From assembly GCF_038024125.1 (NCBI RefSeq), contig NZ_CP150662.1, positions 1,939,501-2,003,500 of the forward strand: 64,000 nt of DNA, written 5' to 3'. The notes under the pieces are model-generated. The model did not search any database and was not told the origin of the DNA. It saw only the letters and a program-made list of their open reading frames with translations. The position numbers and the translations under genes are program-made. Below, in pieces: positions 25,297-33,720 of the stretch (position 1 is the first letter of the stretch; each line of letters opens with the position of its first letter). The stretch comes from Polaribacter gangjinensis. GTDB lineage: Bacteria; Bacteroidota; Bacteroidia; Flavobacteriales; Flavobacteriaceae.

Positions 25297-26133
25297 TTAT
25301 TTGTTTAATAATTTTCCTAATTTTTCAAAATCCTTAGGCGAATGTTGAATGATTACTTCTGCATTTTTTTCTTTTGCAAAAGCTTCAAAAACGGCCATAC
25401 TTTCTAAAGTTTGTTTTACATCATAATTGAATGATGGAACACCTTTATTTTTTCTGTTTTCTTCAAAATGATACATATCACCTGTTAATAAAATTGGTTT
25501 TTCCAGTCCAGAAACTTTTACGTACAAAGCTTGATGACCAATTGTATGACCTGGAGTATATTTGATAATCACAGTTCCATCACCAAAAACATCATAATCT
25601 CCTTTGATTTTTTTCACTTTTGTTAAACTTGCCAATGATGGATCTTTTTGTGGCAATGAATCGCCTAAAACAGCATTGTATTCATTTTCTTGAACAATCC
25701 AAGTAGCATTTTTCATATAATTGGCATGACCTGTATGATCAAAATGTGAATGAGACATTGCAAAATATTGAAAATCTTCTACTTTAAATCCGATAGATTT
25801 TAACTGATTTACCAACGAATCTGGGCGTTGAATTCTGTAAACACCACTTGGTTCATCATAAGGTTCAGGAATTACCAATTGTTCAGGCAAACCTGCATCC
25901 CACATTAAATTTCCTTTTGGATGAGAAATTACATAATAGGCGTCTGTAAATTGTTTTGATTGCCCTGTGTAAGTTGTATCCTGAGAAAAAACTTCTAATT
26001 TTTTTACCAAAATAGAGCCTCCCACTAATTGAAAAAGTTTTACTTCGGGTTTGGTGTTTTCTTCTGATTTCTTTTCAGTGTTTTTGCAACTTACGATAGC
26101 TAAACCTAAAAATAATATAATAATTTTTTTCAT
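25297..26133 (-). CDS. metallo-beta-lactamase-fold lipoprotein inside the suf operon
   Basis: A 278-residue lipoprotein (lipobox AIVSC, Cys16) with an N-acyl homoserine lactonase-like metallo-beta-lactamase fold. The dinuclear zinc motif is HSHFDH (His128, His130, Asp132, His133), followed by His in PGHTIGH, Asp in LLTGDMYH and the final His in IIQHSPKDF, so all metal ligands look intact. It is predicted to be an esterase or lactonase outside the cytoplasm, an odd partner for cytosolic Fe-S assembly. It is embedded between sufB (11 bases) and sufC (12 bases), so it must be co-transcribed. Quorum-quenching lactone hydrolysis is possible but unproven. Confidence 0.88.
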   Translation of the reverse strand: MKKIIILFLGLAIVSCKNTEKKSEENTKPEVKLFQLVGGSILVKKLEVFSQDTTYTGQSKQFTDAYYVISHPKGNLMWDAGLPEQLVIPEPYDEPSGVYRIQRPDSLVNQLKSIGFKVEDFQYFAMSHSHFDHTGHANYMKNATWIVQENEYNAVLGDSLPQKDPSLASLTKVKKIKGDYDVFGDGTVIIKYTPGHTIGHQALYVKVSGLEKPILLTGDMYHFEENRKNKGVPSFNYDVKQTLESMAVFEAFAKEKNAEVIIQHSPKDFEKLGKLLNK

Positions 26134-26144
26134 CTTTTTTTATT

Positions 26145-27593
26145 TTATCCTACTGAACCTTCCAATGAAATTTCTAATAATTTTTGAGCTTCTACAGCAA
26201 ATTCCATAGGCAATTTGTTCAATACTTCTTTACTAAATCCGTTAACGATTAACGCAATTGCTTTTTCAGTATCAATACCACGTTGATTGCAATAAAATAA
26301 TTGGTCTTCTCCAATTTTACTTGTAGTAGCTTCGTGTTCTATTTTTGCAGTATTGTTTTTTGCTTCGATGTACGGAAATGTGTGAGCACCACATTCATTA
26401 CCCATCAATAAAGAATCACATTGTGAAAAATTTCGAGCATTTTCTGCTCTTGAATTTATTTGTACTAAACCACGATAACTATTTTGTGATTTTCCAGCAG
26501 AAATTCCTTTAGAAATGATGGTTGATTTGGTGTTTTTTCCCAAATGAATCATTTTAGTTCCTGTATCTGCTTGTTGAAAATGATTGGTTACTGCAATCGA
26601 ATAAAATTCGCCAACAGAATTATTTCCTTTCAAAATACAACTTGGATATTTCCACGTAATTGCAGAGCCAGTTTCAACTTGAGTCCAAGAAATTTTTGCA
26701 TTGGTTTCGCACAAACCTCTTTTAGTTACAAAGTTATAGACACCACCTTTTCCTTCTGCGTCACCTGGAAACCAGTTTTGAACGGTTGAATACTTAATTT
26801 CAGCATCATCCAACGCAATCAATTCTACAACTGCTGCATGCAATTGATTTTCATCTCTTTGTGGAGCTGTACATCCTTCTAAATATGATACATAACTTCC
26901 TTTGTCAGCAATCACTAATGTTCTTTCAAACTGACCAGTTCCACCTTCATTGATTCTAAAATAGGTTGATAATTCCATAGGACATTTTACGCCTTTTGGA
27001 ATGTAACAGAAAGATCCATCAGAAAAAACAGCCGAGTTTAATGCTGCATAAAAATTATCAGTAGTTGGTACTACAGAGCCAATGTATTTTTTTACCAACT
27101 CTGGATGTTCTTGAATCGCTTCAGAAATTGGCATAAAAATAATTCCTTTTTCTGCCAAGGTTTTTTTAAATGTTGTTGCTACAGAAACAGAATCCATCAC
27201 AATATCTACAGCTACATTTGCCAATTTTTTTTGTTCTGCTAAAGAAATTCCTAATTTTTCGAATGTAGCCAACATTTCAGGATCAACTTCGTCTAAAGAA
27301 TTTAGTGTTGGTTTCTTTTTTGGTGCAGAATAATAGGCAATTTCTTGAAAATTTGGTTTTTGGTAGTTGACGTTTGCCCATTCTGGTTCTTTCATTTTTG
27401 TCCAACTGCGATACGCTTCTAATCGCCAATTCGTCATCCATTCTGGTTCGTTTTTCTTTTTGGAAATTGCACGAACTACATCTTCATTCAATCCTTTTGC
27501 AAAGGTTTCACTTTCTATTGCTGTATAAAAACCATACTCATATTGCTTGGTTTTTAATTCTTCTTTTAAGTCTTCTTCAGTATATTTACTCAT
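26145..27593 (-). CDS. sufB: Fe-S cluster assembly scaffold subunit SufB
   Basis: SufB carries the nascent cluster in the SufBC2D scaffold. The 482-residue protein has the family's typical N-terminus ([21 protein letters not shown]), [19 protein letters not shown], the SYLEGCTAP stretch with a conserved Cys, the [19 protein letters not shown] core and the C-terminal [18 protein letters not shown]. It is the second gene of the operon after the sufA-like gene. The intervening 49 bases contain dispersed hairpin copy B. It precedes the metallo-beta-lactamase gene by 11 bases. Confidence 0.97.
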   Translation of the reverse strand: MSKYTEEDLKEELKTKQYEYGFYTAIESETFAKGLNEDVVRAISKKKNEPEWMTNWRLEAYRSWTKMKEPEWANVNYQKPNFQEIAYYSAPKKKPTLNSLDEVDPEMLATFEKLGISLAEQKKLANVAVDIVMDSVSVATTFKKTLAEKGIIFMPISEAIQEHPELVKKYIGSVVPTTDNFYAALNSAVFSDGSFCYIPKGVKCPMELSTYFRINEGGTGQFERTLVIADKGSYVSYLEGCTAPQRDENQLHAAVVELIALDDAEIKYSTVQNWFPGDAEGKGGVYNFVTKRGLCETNAKISWTQVETGSAITWKYPSCILKGNNSVGEFYSIAVTNHFQQADTGTKMIHLGKNTKSTIISKGISAGKSQNSYRGLVQINSRAENARNFSQCDSLLMGNECGAHTFPYIEAKNNTAKIEHEATTSKIGEDQLFYCNQRGIDTEKAIALIVNGFSKEVLNKLPMEFAVEAQKLLEISLEGSVG

Positions 27594-27610
27594 AATTTTT
27601 TCGTTTTACT

Positions 27611-27639
27611 CCTTCCCTTTTGGAAGGTTTGGGATGGGC
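27611..27639. repeat. dispersed hairpin repeat, copy B (CCTTCCC...GGAAGG)
   Basis: CCTTCC-cttttt?-GGAAGG hairpin core (CCTTCCCTTTTGGAAGG) followed by TTTGGGATGGGC, closely matching copy A at 259-286. Like copy A it ends two bases from a minus-strand stop codon, here that of the sufA-like gene, and so lies inside the suf operon. Confidence 0.6.
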
Positions 27640-27641
27640 AT

Positions 27642-27971
27642 TTACAGAGAAAAACTCTCTCCACAACCACAAGTTCTATTGGCATTTGGATTGTTAAAAA
27701 CGAATCCTTTTCCGTTTAAACCTCCAGAATATTCTAATGTGGTTCCTACTAAATATAAAAAGCTCTTTTTGTCAACAATGATTTTGACATCATTTTCTTC
27801 AAAAACTTTGTCGTTTTCATGTTGTTGGTTGTCGAAAGTTAAATTGTATGACAAACCAGAGCAACCACCACTTTTTACACCAACTCTTACAAAATCTTTT
27901 GAGGCATCAAAGCCATCTTCCGTCATTAATTCAATGACTTTCTTTTTTGCTGTGTCAGAAACTTTTATCAT
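27642..27971 (-). CDS. HesB/IscA/SufA-type iron-sulfur carrier
   Basis: A 109-residue A-type carrier that receives and delivers Fe-S clusters. The three cluster-binding Cys are present, in SGGCSGLSY and in the terminal CGCGESFSL, the fixed C-x64/65-CGC pattern. I use the ATG at 27971 (MIKVSDTAKKKVIEL) because it gives the family start; the upstream frame to 28016 is not conserved-looking. It is the first gene of the suf operon, with a TATATTTG -7 box 32 bases upstream. SufA and IscA cannot be separated by sequence, but the context favours SufA. Confidence 0.93.
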   Translation of the reverse strand: MIKVSDTAKKKVIELMTEDGFDASKDFVRVGVKSGGCSGLSYNLTFDNQQHENDKVFEENDVKIIVDKKSFLYLVGTTLEYSGGLNGKGFVFNNPNANRTCGCGESFSL

Positions 27972-28002
27972 AAACTTAAATAGATTAAATCTAAATTGAG
28001 TG

Positions 28003-28010
28003 CAAATATA
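28003..28010 (-). promoter_or_regulatory. putative -7 box of the suf operon
   Basis: TATATTTG on the minus strand, matching TAnnTTTG, with a predicted leader of about 25 bases to the sufA-like gene. The -33 region is degenerate, which would suit an activated or regulated promoter. Confidence 0.5.
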
Positions 28011-28075
28011 CCACATTTCATCAATAAAAATTGTTAATAATTTATTATCAACTACTATGTAACTATTGATTTTTC

Positions 28076-29137
28076 TTATGGATTTTTAAAAGAAGGATTG
28101 TTGATAAACTCAACATCTGATAACGAAAGTAAAAATGCTTTCAAATCGGCTTTGTCTTTTGCAGATAATTGCACGCCACCTTGTGATACTTTTTTCATTA
28201 AAGGATCAATGGTTGATGAAAATTGCAAACCTTCAGAATAATGATTGATAACTTCTTCTAAAGTAGTAAATCTTCCATCATGCATATAAGGTGCTGTAAA
28301 TGCTAAGTTTCTGATTGATGGTGATTTAAACTTTCCATTGTCTTTTGGATCGCCAGTTTTTGCGCCCAAACCAAGGTCAGAAAAAGTTTTGTCAAGACCA
28401 TTATTATGAAACAAATTGTCTGTCCAAAGTGGATTGTTGTTGCTGCCATGACAATGAAAACAATCGCCTTTTGCTTCGTCCATAAATACGTTGAATCCAT
28501 TTTCTTCTTCAGGAGTTAAGGTGGTTTCGCCTCTTAAAAATCGGTCGAATTTCGAGTTTCCAGAAATCAAAGTGCGTTCAAATTGTGCAATTGCTTTGGT
28601 GATTAAAACAGAATCTATGGTTGCTATTCCAAAAGCTTTTTTAAATAAGGTTGGATATTCAGGATGATTTTGCAATTTTTGAGTTACATTTTTCCAAGTT
28701 TCGTGCATTTCAATTGGGTTTCTGACAGGTTCAAAAGCTTGATTTTCTAAGCTAAATTCACTTCCATCCCAATTGAATAATTCATCAAAATTCCAAGCCA
28801 AATTGAACAAAGGCATTGCGTTTCTAAATCCTTTTTTTCCATCAATTCCTACACTAAATTGTTGCGAATCTGAAAAAGCATTTTGTGGATTGTGACAAGT
28901 TGCACATGATTGTGTATTATCTTTTGAAAGCAATTTTTCAAAGAACAATTTTTTTCCCAAAGCAACACCTTCTTGTGTCAAAGGATTGTTTGCGGGAATA
29001 ATTGGCGCAATCAATTTTTGTGAAAAAAGCGAAGGAATTTCTAGATTATAAGCAACAGGTGCATATAAATCTTCTTCTTTGGATGAGCAATTCATCAAAA
29101 GAAAAATGAGAGATAGAAAAACCCAATTTTTAGTCAT
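28076..29137 (-). CDS. diheme cytochrome c peroxidase lipoprotein, MbnH/MauG type
   Basis: A 353-residue lipoprotein (lipobox LLMNC, Cys17) of the bacterial diheme peroxidase/MauG family. Heme motifs are CATCH at residues 78-82 and CFHCH at 226-230. Other landmarks are the WDGSEFSLENQAFEPVRNP stretch near 123-141 and YMHDGRFTTLEEV from about 284. In this superfamily, MauG and MbnH oxidise protein tryptophans through a high-valent diiron-heme state. The gene overlaps the MbnP-like gene by one base (TAATG), so the pair is translationally coupled. That favours MbnH-like protein modification over simple peroxide removal, although the latter is not excluded. It is the last gene of a four-gene operon. 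Confidence 0.9.
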   Translation of the reverse strand: MTKNWVFLSLIFLLMNCSSKEEDLYAPVAYNLEIPSLFSQKLIAPIIPANNPLTQEGVALGKKLFFEKLLSKDNTQSCATCHNPQNAFSDSQQFSVGIDGKKGFRNAMPLFNLAWNFDELFNWDGSEFSLENQAFEPVRNPIEMHETWKNVTQKLQNHPEYPTLFKKAFGIATIDSVLITKAIAQFERTLISGNSKFDRFLRGETTLTPEEENGFNVFMDEAKGDCFHCHGSNNNPLWTDNLFHNNGLDKTFSDLGLGAKTGDPKDNGKFKSPSIRNLAFTAPYMHDGRFTTLEEVINHYSEGLQFSSTIDPLMKKVSQGGVQLSAKDKADLKAFLLSLSDVEFINNPSFKNP

Positions 29138-29889
29138 TATTCATTTGAAATTTCACCCAAAGAAAACACATTTCTACCATTTTCACTCATCAATTTTTGA
29201 GCATCAAAATTGGGCATTAAAACAGTATTTAGCACATTCAAATCCCATAAATTCGGATTTTTAAACCACTCAGCCACATTCATTTTGATTTCGATTGTTG
29301 TGTTTTTTGAAAACTCGATTGTACCAATTTCAACTTCAAAAGAAGTATCTTCCAAAATTAAATTCATTGGATTTGACATATTTACAGCCCTGATTGTGTG
29401 ATAGTTAAAATTTGCATCCTGATTATTTGAGTCTTTATATTTTCCGTCAAATTGCATGTAATGATACCCTCCACCCATCATCATTGGCACATTGAATGAC
29501 GTAGAATTTAAGTCTTGATACACACCATCTACATTGTCAACATCTGCAAATCCAAAACGAAATTTTACAAAATTGTTTCCTTTAGGAACTTGATTTAACA
29601 CAATTTCAGTTCCTGTATTTTCACCAACATTGATGAGTTGATATTTCTTGCTAATTTGCCCAATAGTTACATTAGAAACTACATATCTCAACAAGTCAAT
29701 ACTGATGAGTTCTCCGTTTTCAGTCGTAAATTTAAAATTGTCAAAATCGTTTTGATTTATGGGAATTCCATCCCAATTGTGGGTAAATTTTACAGTAACA
29801 TTTACTGGATCAAAATTAACGCAACAGTCTTTTTTTTCGCATGAATTAAAAAGAAAAGTCAGAAAAATAAGTACATAAATCCGTTTCAT
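29137..29889 (-). CDS. MbnP-family copper-binding lipoprotein
   Basis: A 250-residue lipoprotein (lipobox LFNSC, Cys17) of the MbnP family. Characteristic blocks are LLRYVVSNV (about 67-74), GFADVDNVDG (113-122), MMGGGYHYMQFDGKY with His143, FNYHTIRA with His164, and NVAEWFKNPNLWDL with Trp208 and Trp215. In characterised MbnP, a C-terminal tryptophan is oxidised to kynurenine by its MbnH partner and this creates a copper(I) site. Trp208 or Trp215 is the best candidate here; this is inference. No methanobactin precursor or biosynthesis gene is present. It sits three bases after the propeller lipoprotein and one-base overlapped with the peroxidase. Confidence 0.85.
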   Translation of the reverse strand: MKRIYVLIFLTFLFNSCEKKDCCVNFDPVNVTVKFTHNWDGIPINQNDFDNFKFTTENGELISIDLLRYVVSNVTIGQISKKYQLINVGENTGTEIVLNQVPKGNNFVKFRFGFADVDNVDGVYQDLNSTSFNVPMMMGGGYHYMQFDGKYKDSNNQDANFNYHTIRAVNMSNPMNLILEDTSFEVEIGTIEFSKNTTIEIKMNVAEWFKNPNLWDLNVLNTVLMPNFDAQKLMSENGRNVFSLGEISNE

Positions 29890-29892
29890 TTT

Positions 29893-31218
29893 TTAGTTTT
29901 TTAGTTTGATGAGTAAACCATCAGAAAAGCCTTTATTGATGGGAATTAATTCATTATTACTATTAGATTCACCAATGGCAATGATTGAATTGTCTGGCAT
30001 TTCAATAATATCATTTAAAAAATCGTTTTCAGAACCTCCTAAAAATTGTTGCCAAACTTGATTTCCAGCATTATCGATTTTTAAAATCCAACCATCATTT
30101 TGACCTAAATTGGTAAAGTTTGCGTTTTGGCTTCTAGAGTTTCCTGCAATTAAAAATCCGCCATTTTGAGATGGAAAAATTGCCCTACCTACATCAAAAC
30201 TACTTCCTCCAAAAGTTTTTTCCCACAACAAATTTCCATCAGAAGTCATTTTGATGAGCCACAAATCAGCAGCACCATTATTGCTAAAAACGTCTTGGTT
30301 AGAACTTCTAGTATCGCCAACAATCATAAAATTTCCATCATTGGTTTGGCAAATTCCTCTTGGTTCTTCAATTTCTGAACCACCAAAATTTTTCTCCCAA
30401 ATTAAGGTTCCGTTTGCATCAATTTTTAAAATCCAAAAATCGTATTGACCTTTATTGTTTGAAATATTAAAATCATTGCTATCAGAAGAAGCGCAAATTA
30501 TAAATCCATTGTCATTGGTTTTTGTGATACCAAAAGGAGTATCAGTAAATGTGCCTCCGTAATAATTTTGCCATTGTTTATTGCCTAATGCGTCTAATTT
30601 TATTGCCCAAACGTCACCACCTGCATGTTTTTGAACGGATTTATTTCCTTGTCCTCCAGAAGCAGAAACATCTAAAACTCCCGAAAGTAAAAAGCCGTTA
30701 TCATTGGTTTCAGTGATTGCATAACCAGTATCTGTTCCAGAAAAACCGAACGATTTTTGCCAAGAAATGTCACCATTTGCAGTGATTTTTATTATCCAGA
30801 AATCTTGATCACCGTTATTTTCAGTAACATCACCATCAATACTTTTGCTGTATCCAAAAAGGGCAAAACCACCATCATTTGTGGCAATTAAGTCTGCTCC
30901 TCTGTCATCTTCAGAACCTCCAAAAGTTTTACTCCAAATCAAAGAATCATCAGTAGAAAACTTCAAAACCCAATAATCAAAACTTTCATCGGTTTTATCA
31001 GTAATATCAAGATCATTACTTTGCGTAAATCCTAAAATGGCATAACCACCATCTGTTGAATTTACGATTGATTGAAAAGCATCATTTTTTGATCCTCCAA
31101 AGGTTTTTACAATTGATATTTTTGGTGAGTTTTCTTCATTTTCTGGAAAAAAAATTCCGTTATTTTTTGAGCAATTTACTATGAATAAAAGCATCAAAAA
31201 AAACAGTAATTTTTTCAT
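29893..31218 (-). CDS. seven-bladed beta-propeller lipoprotein
   Basis: A 441-residue lipoprotein (lipobox FIVNC, Cys16) made of seven near-identical repeats of about 55-60 residues. The core of each is a variant of NDGGFALFGYS followed by W-x-KI-x-(A/S)-x-G and W-x-KTFGG. I count repeats with TDGGYAILGFT, NDGGFALFGYS, NDNGFLLSGV, NDNGFIICAS, NDGNFMIVGD, QNGGFLIAGN and PDNSIIAIGE. This predicts a PQQ/WD-like propeller without catalytic residues. The Asp/Asn-rich turns could bind calcium. The ATG at 31218 directly precedes the signal peptide. It lies 15 bases after the LVIVD gene and three bases before the MbnP-like gene, in the same operon. Role unknown. Confidence 0.8.
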   Translation of the reverse strand: MKKLLFFLMLLFIVNCSKNNGIFFPENEENSPKISIVKTFGGSKNDAFQSIVNSTDGGYAILGFTQSNDLDITDKTDESFDYWVLKFSTDDSLIWSKTFGGSEDDRGADLIATNDGGFALFGYSKSIDGDVTENNGDQDFWIIKITANGDISWQKSFGFSGTDTGYAITETNDNGFLLSGVLDVSASGGQGNKSVQKHAGGDVWAIKLDALGNKQWQNYYGGTFTDTPFGITKTNDNGFIICASSDSNDFNISNNKGQYDFWILKIDANGTLIWEKNFGGSEIEEPRGICQTNDGNFMIVGDTRSSNQDVFSNNGAADLWLIKMTSDGNLLWEKTFGGSSFDVGRAIFPSQNGGFLIAGNSRSQNANFTNLGQNDGWILKIDNAGNQVWQQFLGGSENDFLNDIIEMPDNSIIAIGESNSNNELIPINKGFSDGLLIKLKN

Positions 31219-31233
31219 AAAAATCAAGAAATA

Positions 31234-32463
31234 TTATTGTGATTTTCTGACGATGAATAAGCCATTATCAATATCACTAATTACGATATTTCCACTTTCA
31301 AAATACGGATACACACTCCAAGCTCCGTTAAAACCAGCAATATTATTTGTTGGATAGGTATCAAAAAAACCAACTTCAGTCATGCTTTTGTTGGCAATAT
31401 TGGTAATGTCAATAATGCGAATACCAGCTGTATAATTTGCCAAATAAAACGTGTTGTTTTTAACATAACCATTATGATCAATGGCGTCTGTTGGACCAAA
31501 ATAATTGAATGAAAACTGAGGATTGTCTAAATCAGAAAAATCAAAAATAATGGTTCGTGTTTTGTTTCCAAAACGCATTTCATCTATTTCATCACCCAAT
31601 AAAAAGTAACGCATATCTTGTGTAAACCAACCTTGATGTACATAACCAACATTTGCGTAATTGATTGAAGAAAGTTTGATAGGATTTGCTTTGTTGGTAA
31701 TATCTACAATGACAATTTCGGTTTCATTGCTTCCTATTAAAATTTCTTTTCCTGTATGTTCAGAATCTGGGCCTGCATAAGTAACAACTTGAGCATCATG
31801 ACTATAATTTCTAAACCCGCCCTCACTTATAGGATTCAAAGGATTTTGAATGTTGATGAATAAAGGACCTCCTGCATAAGTGCCACTTCTACTTGTACCA
31901 ACAGGAAAAGCATATCCTTTTGATTCATTGATGACAATATTATGCGCACTTCCAAAACCTGTAAATGTAGTTTCTGCAGTAAAATTTTGAGGAGGATTTG
32001 TTACAGAGCGCAACTTTGTCAAGTCAAAAACTTGCATTCCGTGGTTTGCTGCCTCACTTACGATAAACGCATAATTATTGTAAACTTTGATATCTCTCCA
32101 ATCGCTATTTACGGTTGCTGTTGGTAAAAAACCCAAAACGATTGGCGCAGATGGATTGCTAATATCTACAAAAGAAACACCTGTGTTTAAACCTACCAAA
32201 GCATATTCTTTTTTAGTTGTTGGATCTGTCCAACCCCAAGAATCATTTCCTGACAAATTACTTGAGGGAGTATTTGATCCATCTAAATCTGATAAAGTTA
32301 TATGCGCCATCAAATCGTACTTATTGCAAGGATAAATGTCTGCAAATCCGTTTACACATTTTGCCAAAGGAACATAATCAACATTGGGCTCATCTTCAAT
32401 GATTTCTGTTTTTGAACAAGAAATAATTGCTAAAAAACTTATGAAAAAGGCTATTTTTTTCAT
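31234..32463 (-). CDS. LVIVD-repeat (choice-of-anchor B) lipoprotein
   Basis: A 409-residue lipoprotein (lipobox AIISC, Cys16) with LVIVD-type repeats: GVSFVDISNPSAPIVLGFLP, GMQVFDLTKL, GPLFINIQNPLNPI, TEIVIVDITNKANPIKLSSI and AGIRIIDITN. This is the 'choice-of-anchor B' architecture, a predicted surface beta-propeller. Conserved His/Asp pairs (GSAHNIVINE, SHDAQVVTYAG, DHNGYVKNN) could form a metal site, as the blades recur around H-D or H-N; this is only a suggestion. It is the first gene of the MbnP/MbnH operon. I use the ATG at 32463, three bases inside the TTG at 32466. Confidence 0.82.
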   Translation of the reverse strand: MKKIAFFISFLAIISCSKTEIIEDEPNVDYVPLAKCVNGFADIYPCNKYDLMAHITLSDLDGSNTPSSNLSGNDSWGWTDPTTKKEYALVGLNTGVSFVDISNPSAPIVLGFLPTATVNSDWRDIKVYNNYAFIVSEAANHGMQVFDLTKLRSVTNPPQNFTAETTFTGFGSAHNIVINESKGYAFPVGTSRSGTYAGGPLFINIQNPLNPISEGGFRNYSHDAQVVTYAGPDSEHTGKEILIGSNETEIVIVDITNKANPIKLSSINYANVGYVHQGWFTQDMRYFLLGDEIDEMRFGNKTRTIIFDFSDLDNPQFSFNYFGPTDAIDHNGYVKNNTFYLANYTAGIRIIDITNIANKSMTEVGFFDTYPTNNIAGFNGAWSVYPYFESGNIVISDIDNGLFIVRKSQ

Positions 32464-32571
32464 CAATATAATTTTTGAGTTTTGTGTTTATAACGAAACA
32501 ATTAAGATATCTATTTTACCAGCATCAAATCTGTTTCAACAAATGTAATTAATTATTGCACAAGAATTGAA

Positions 32572-32583
32572 AAGCAATTGCTT
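32572..32583. promoter_or_regulatory. 12-base palindrome in the divergent region
   Basis: AAGCAATTGCTT is a perfect palindrome in the 180-base gap between the MbnP/MbnH operon and thiL. It might be a regulator-binding site. One palindrome of this length in AT-rich DNA can arise by chance. Confidence 0.3.
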
Positions 32584-32631
32584 ATTGATAAATTTCACTC
32601 TTAAAAAATCAATTAAAAGCAAAGAACTTGC

Positions 32632-32639
32632 TATTTTTG
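32632..32639 (+). promoter_or_regulatory. putative -7 box of thiL
   Basis: TATTTTTG matches TAnnTTTG and ends four bases before the thiL ATG, so transcription would start at about the start codon (leaderless mRNA). No -33 motif is clear. Confidence 0.5.
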
Positions 32640-32643
32640 CAAC

Positions 32644-33693
32644 ATGTTAGAAGATAAAAATCCACAAAGAACGTCATTGGCTGAATTGGGTGAGTTTGGA
32701 CTCATCAATCACATCACGAAATATTTCTCGATTTCTCACAAATCAACCCTAAAAGGTGTTGGAGATGATGCTGCTGTTTTGGATGCTTCTACAAAACAAA
32801 CCGTAATTTCTACAGATTTGTTGATTGAAGGTGTGCATTTTGATTTGAGCTACATGCCTTTAAAACATTTAGGATACAAAGCTGTAATGGTTAATTTGTC
32901 TGATATTTATGCAATGAACGCTACTGCAGAGCAAATTACAGTTTCGTTAGCAGTCTCTAACAGATTTCCTTTGGAAGCTATTGAAGAATTGTATGCAGGT
33001 ATTCAGTTAGCTTGTGAAACGTATCATATTGATTTGATTGGTGGCGATACCACTTCATCCACCAAAGGAATGTTGTTGTCAATTACTGCCATTGGTAAGG
33101 CAAACAAAGAAGATTTGGTTTTTAGAGATGGTGCAAAACCTACTGATTTAATTGTAGTTACGGGCGATTTTGGAGCAGCTTACTTGGGATTGCAAGTCTT
33201 GGAAAGAGAAAAGCAAGTATTTAAAGTAAACCCTCAAAATCAGCCAGATTTAGAAAATTACACGTATTTAATAGAACGTCAATTAAAACCTGAAGCCAGA
33301 AAAGATATTGCCGATTTGTTAAAAGAATTGGATGTAAAACCAACTTCTATGATTGATGTTTCTGACGGAATTTCATCAGAATTGTTTCATATATGCACTC
33401 AAAGCAAAGTAGGATGCAAAATTTACGAAGACAAATTACCTTTAGACCCACAAGTGATCAATGCTTGCGAAGAATTTGAATTGGATTCAACTACGATTGC
33501 TTTAAGTGGAGGTGAAGATTATGAACTACTTTTTACAGTTCCAATTGATGCTTATGACAAAATAAAAGGCAATCCAAACTTGTCAATTATTGGTCATATT
33601 ACTGAACAAAATCAAGGTTTGCAATTGATTACAAGAGGAGGTCAAGAAATTGAATTACGCGCTCAAGGCTGGAATGCGTTGAAAGAAAGTTAA
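32644..33693 (+). CDS. thiL: thiamine-phosphate kinase
   Basis: ThiL phosphorylates thiamine monophosphate to the active coenzyme thiamine diphosphate. The 349-residue protein has the PurM-like fold motifs GVGDDAAVL (Mg/ATP), STDLLIEGVHFDL, GGDTTSS, MIDVSDGISSELFHI and LSGGEDYELLFT. The N-terminus with ELGEFGLINHITKYF is the typical ThiL opening. It is monocistronic, faces away from the MbnP/MbnH operon, and may be leaderless. Confidence 0.97.
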   Translation: MLEDKNPQRTSLAELGEFGLINHITKYFSISHKSTLKGVGDDAAVLDASTKQTVISTDLLIEGVHFDLSYMPLKHLGYKAVMVNLSDIYAMNATAEQITVSLAVSNRFPLEAIEELYAGIQLACETYHIDLIGGDTTSSTKGMLLSITAIGKANKEDLVFRDGAKPTDLIVVTGDFGAAYLGLQVLEREKQVFKVNPQNQPDLENYTYLIERQLKPEARKDIADLLKELDVKPTSMIDVSDGISSELFHICTQSKVGCKIYEDKLPLDPQVINACEEFELDSTTIALSGGEDYELLFTVPIDAYDKIKGNPNLSIIGHITEQNQGLQLITRGGQEIELRAQGWNALKES

Positions 33694-33720
33694 ATTAAGC
33701 TAGTTTTATAAAACATACAG

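Noticed and set aside
28076..29889. A methanobactin biosynthesis locus
   Set aside because: MbnP- and MbnH-like genes are present, but no precursor peptide, MbnB or MbnC homologue is seen, and the tight gene spacing leaves no room for a precursor within the operon.
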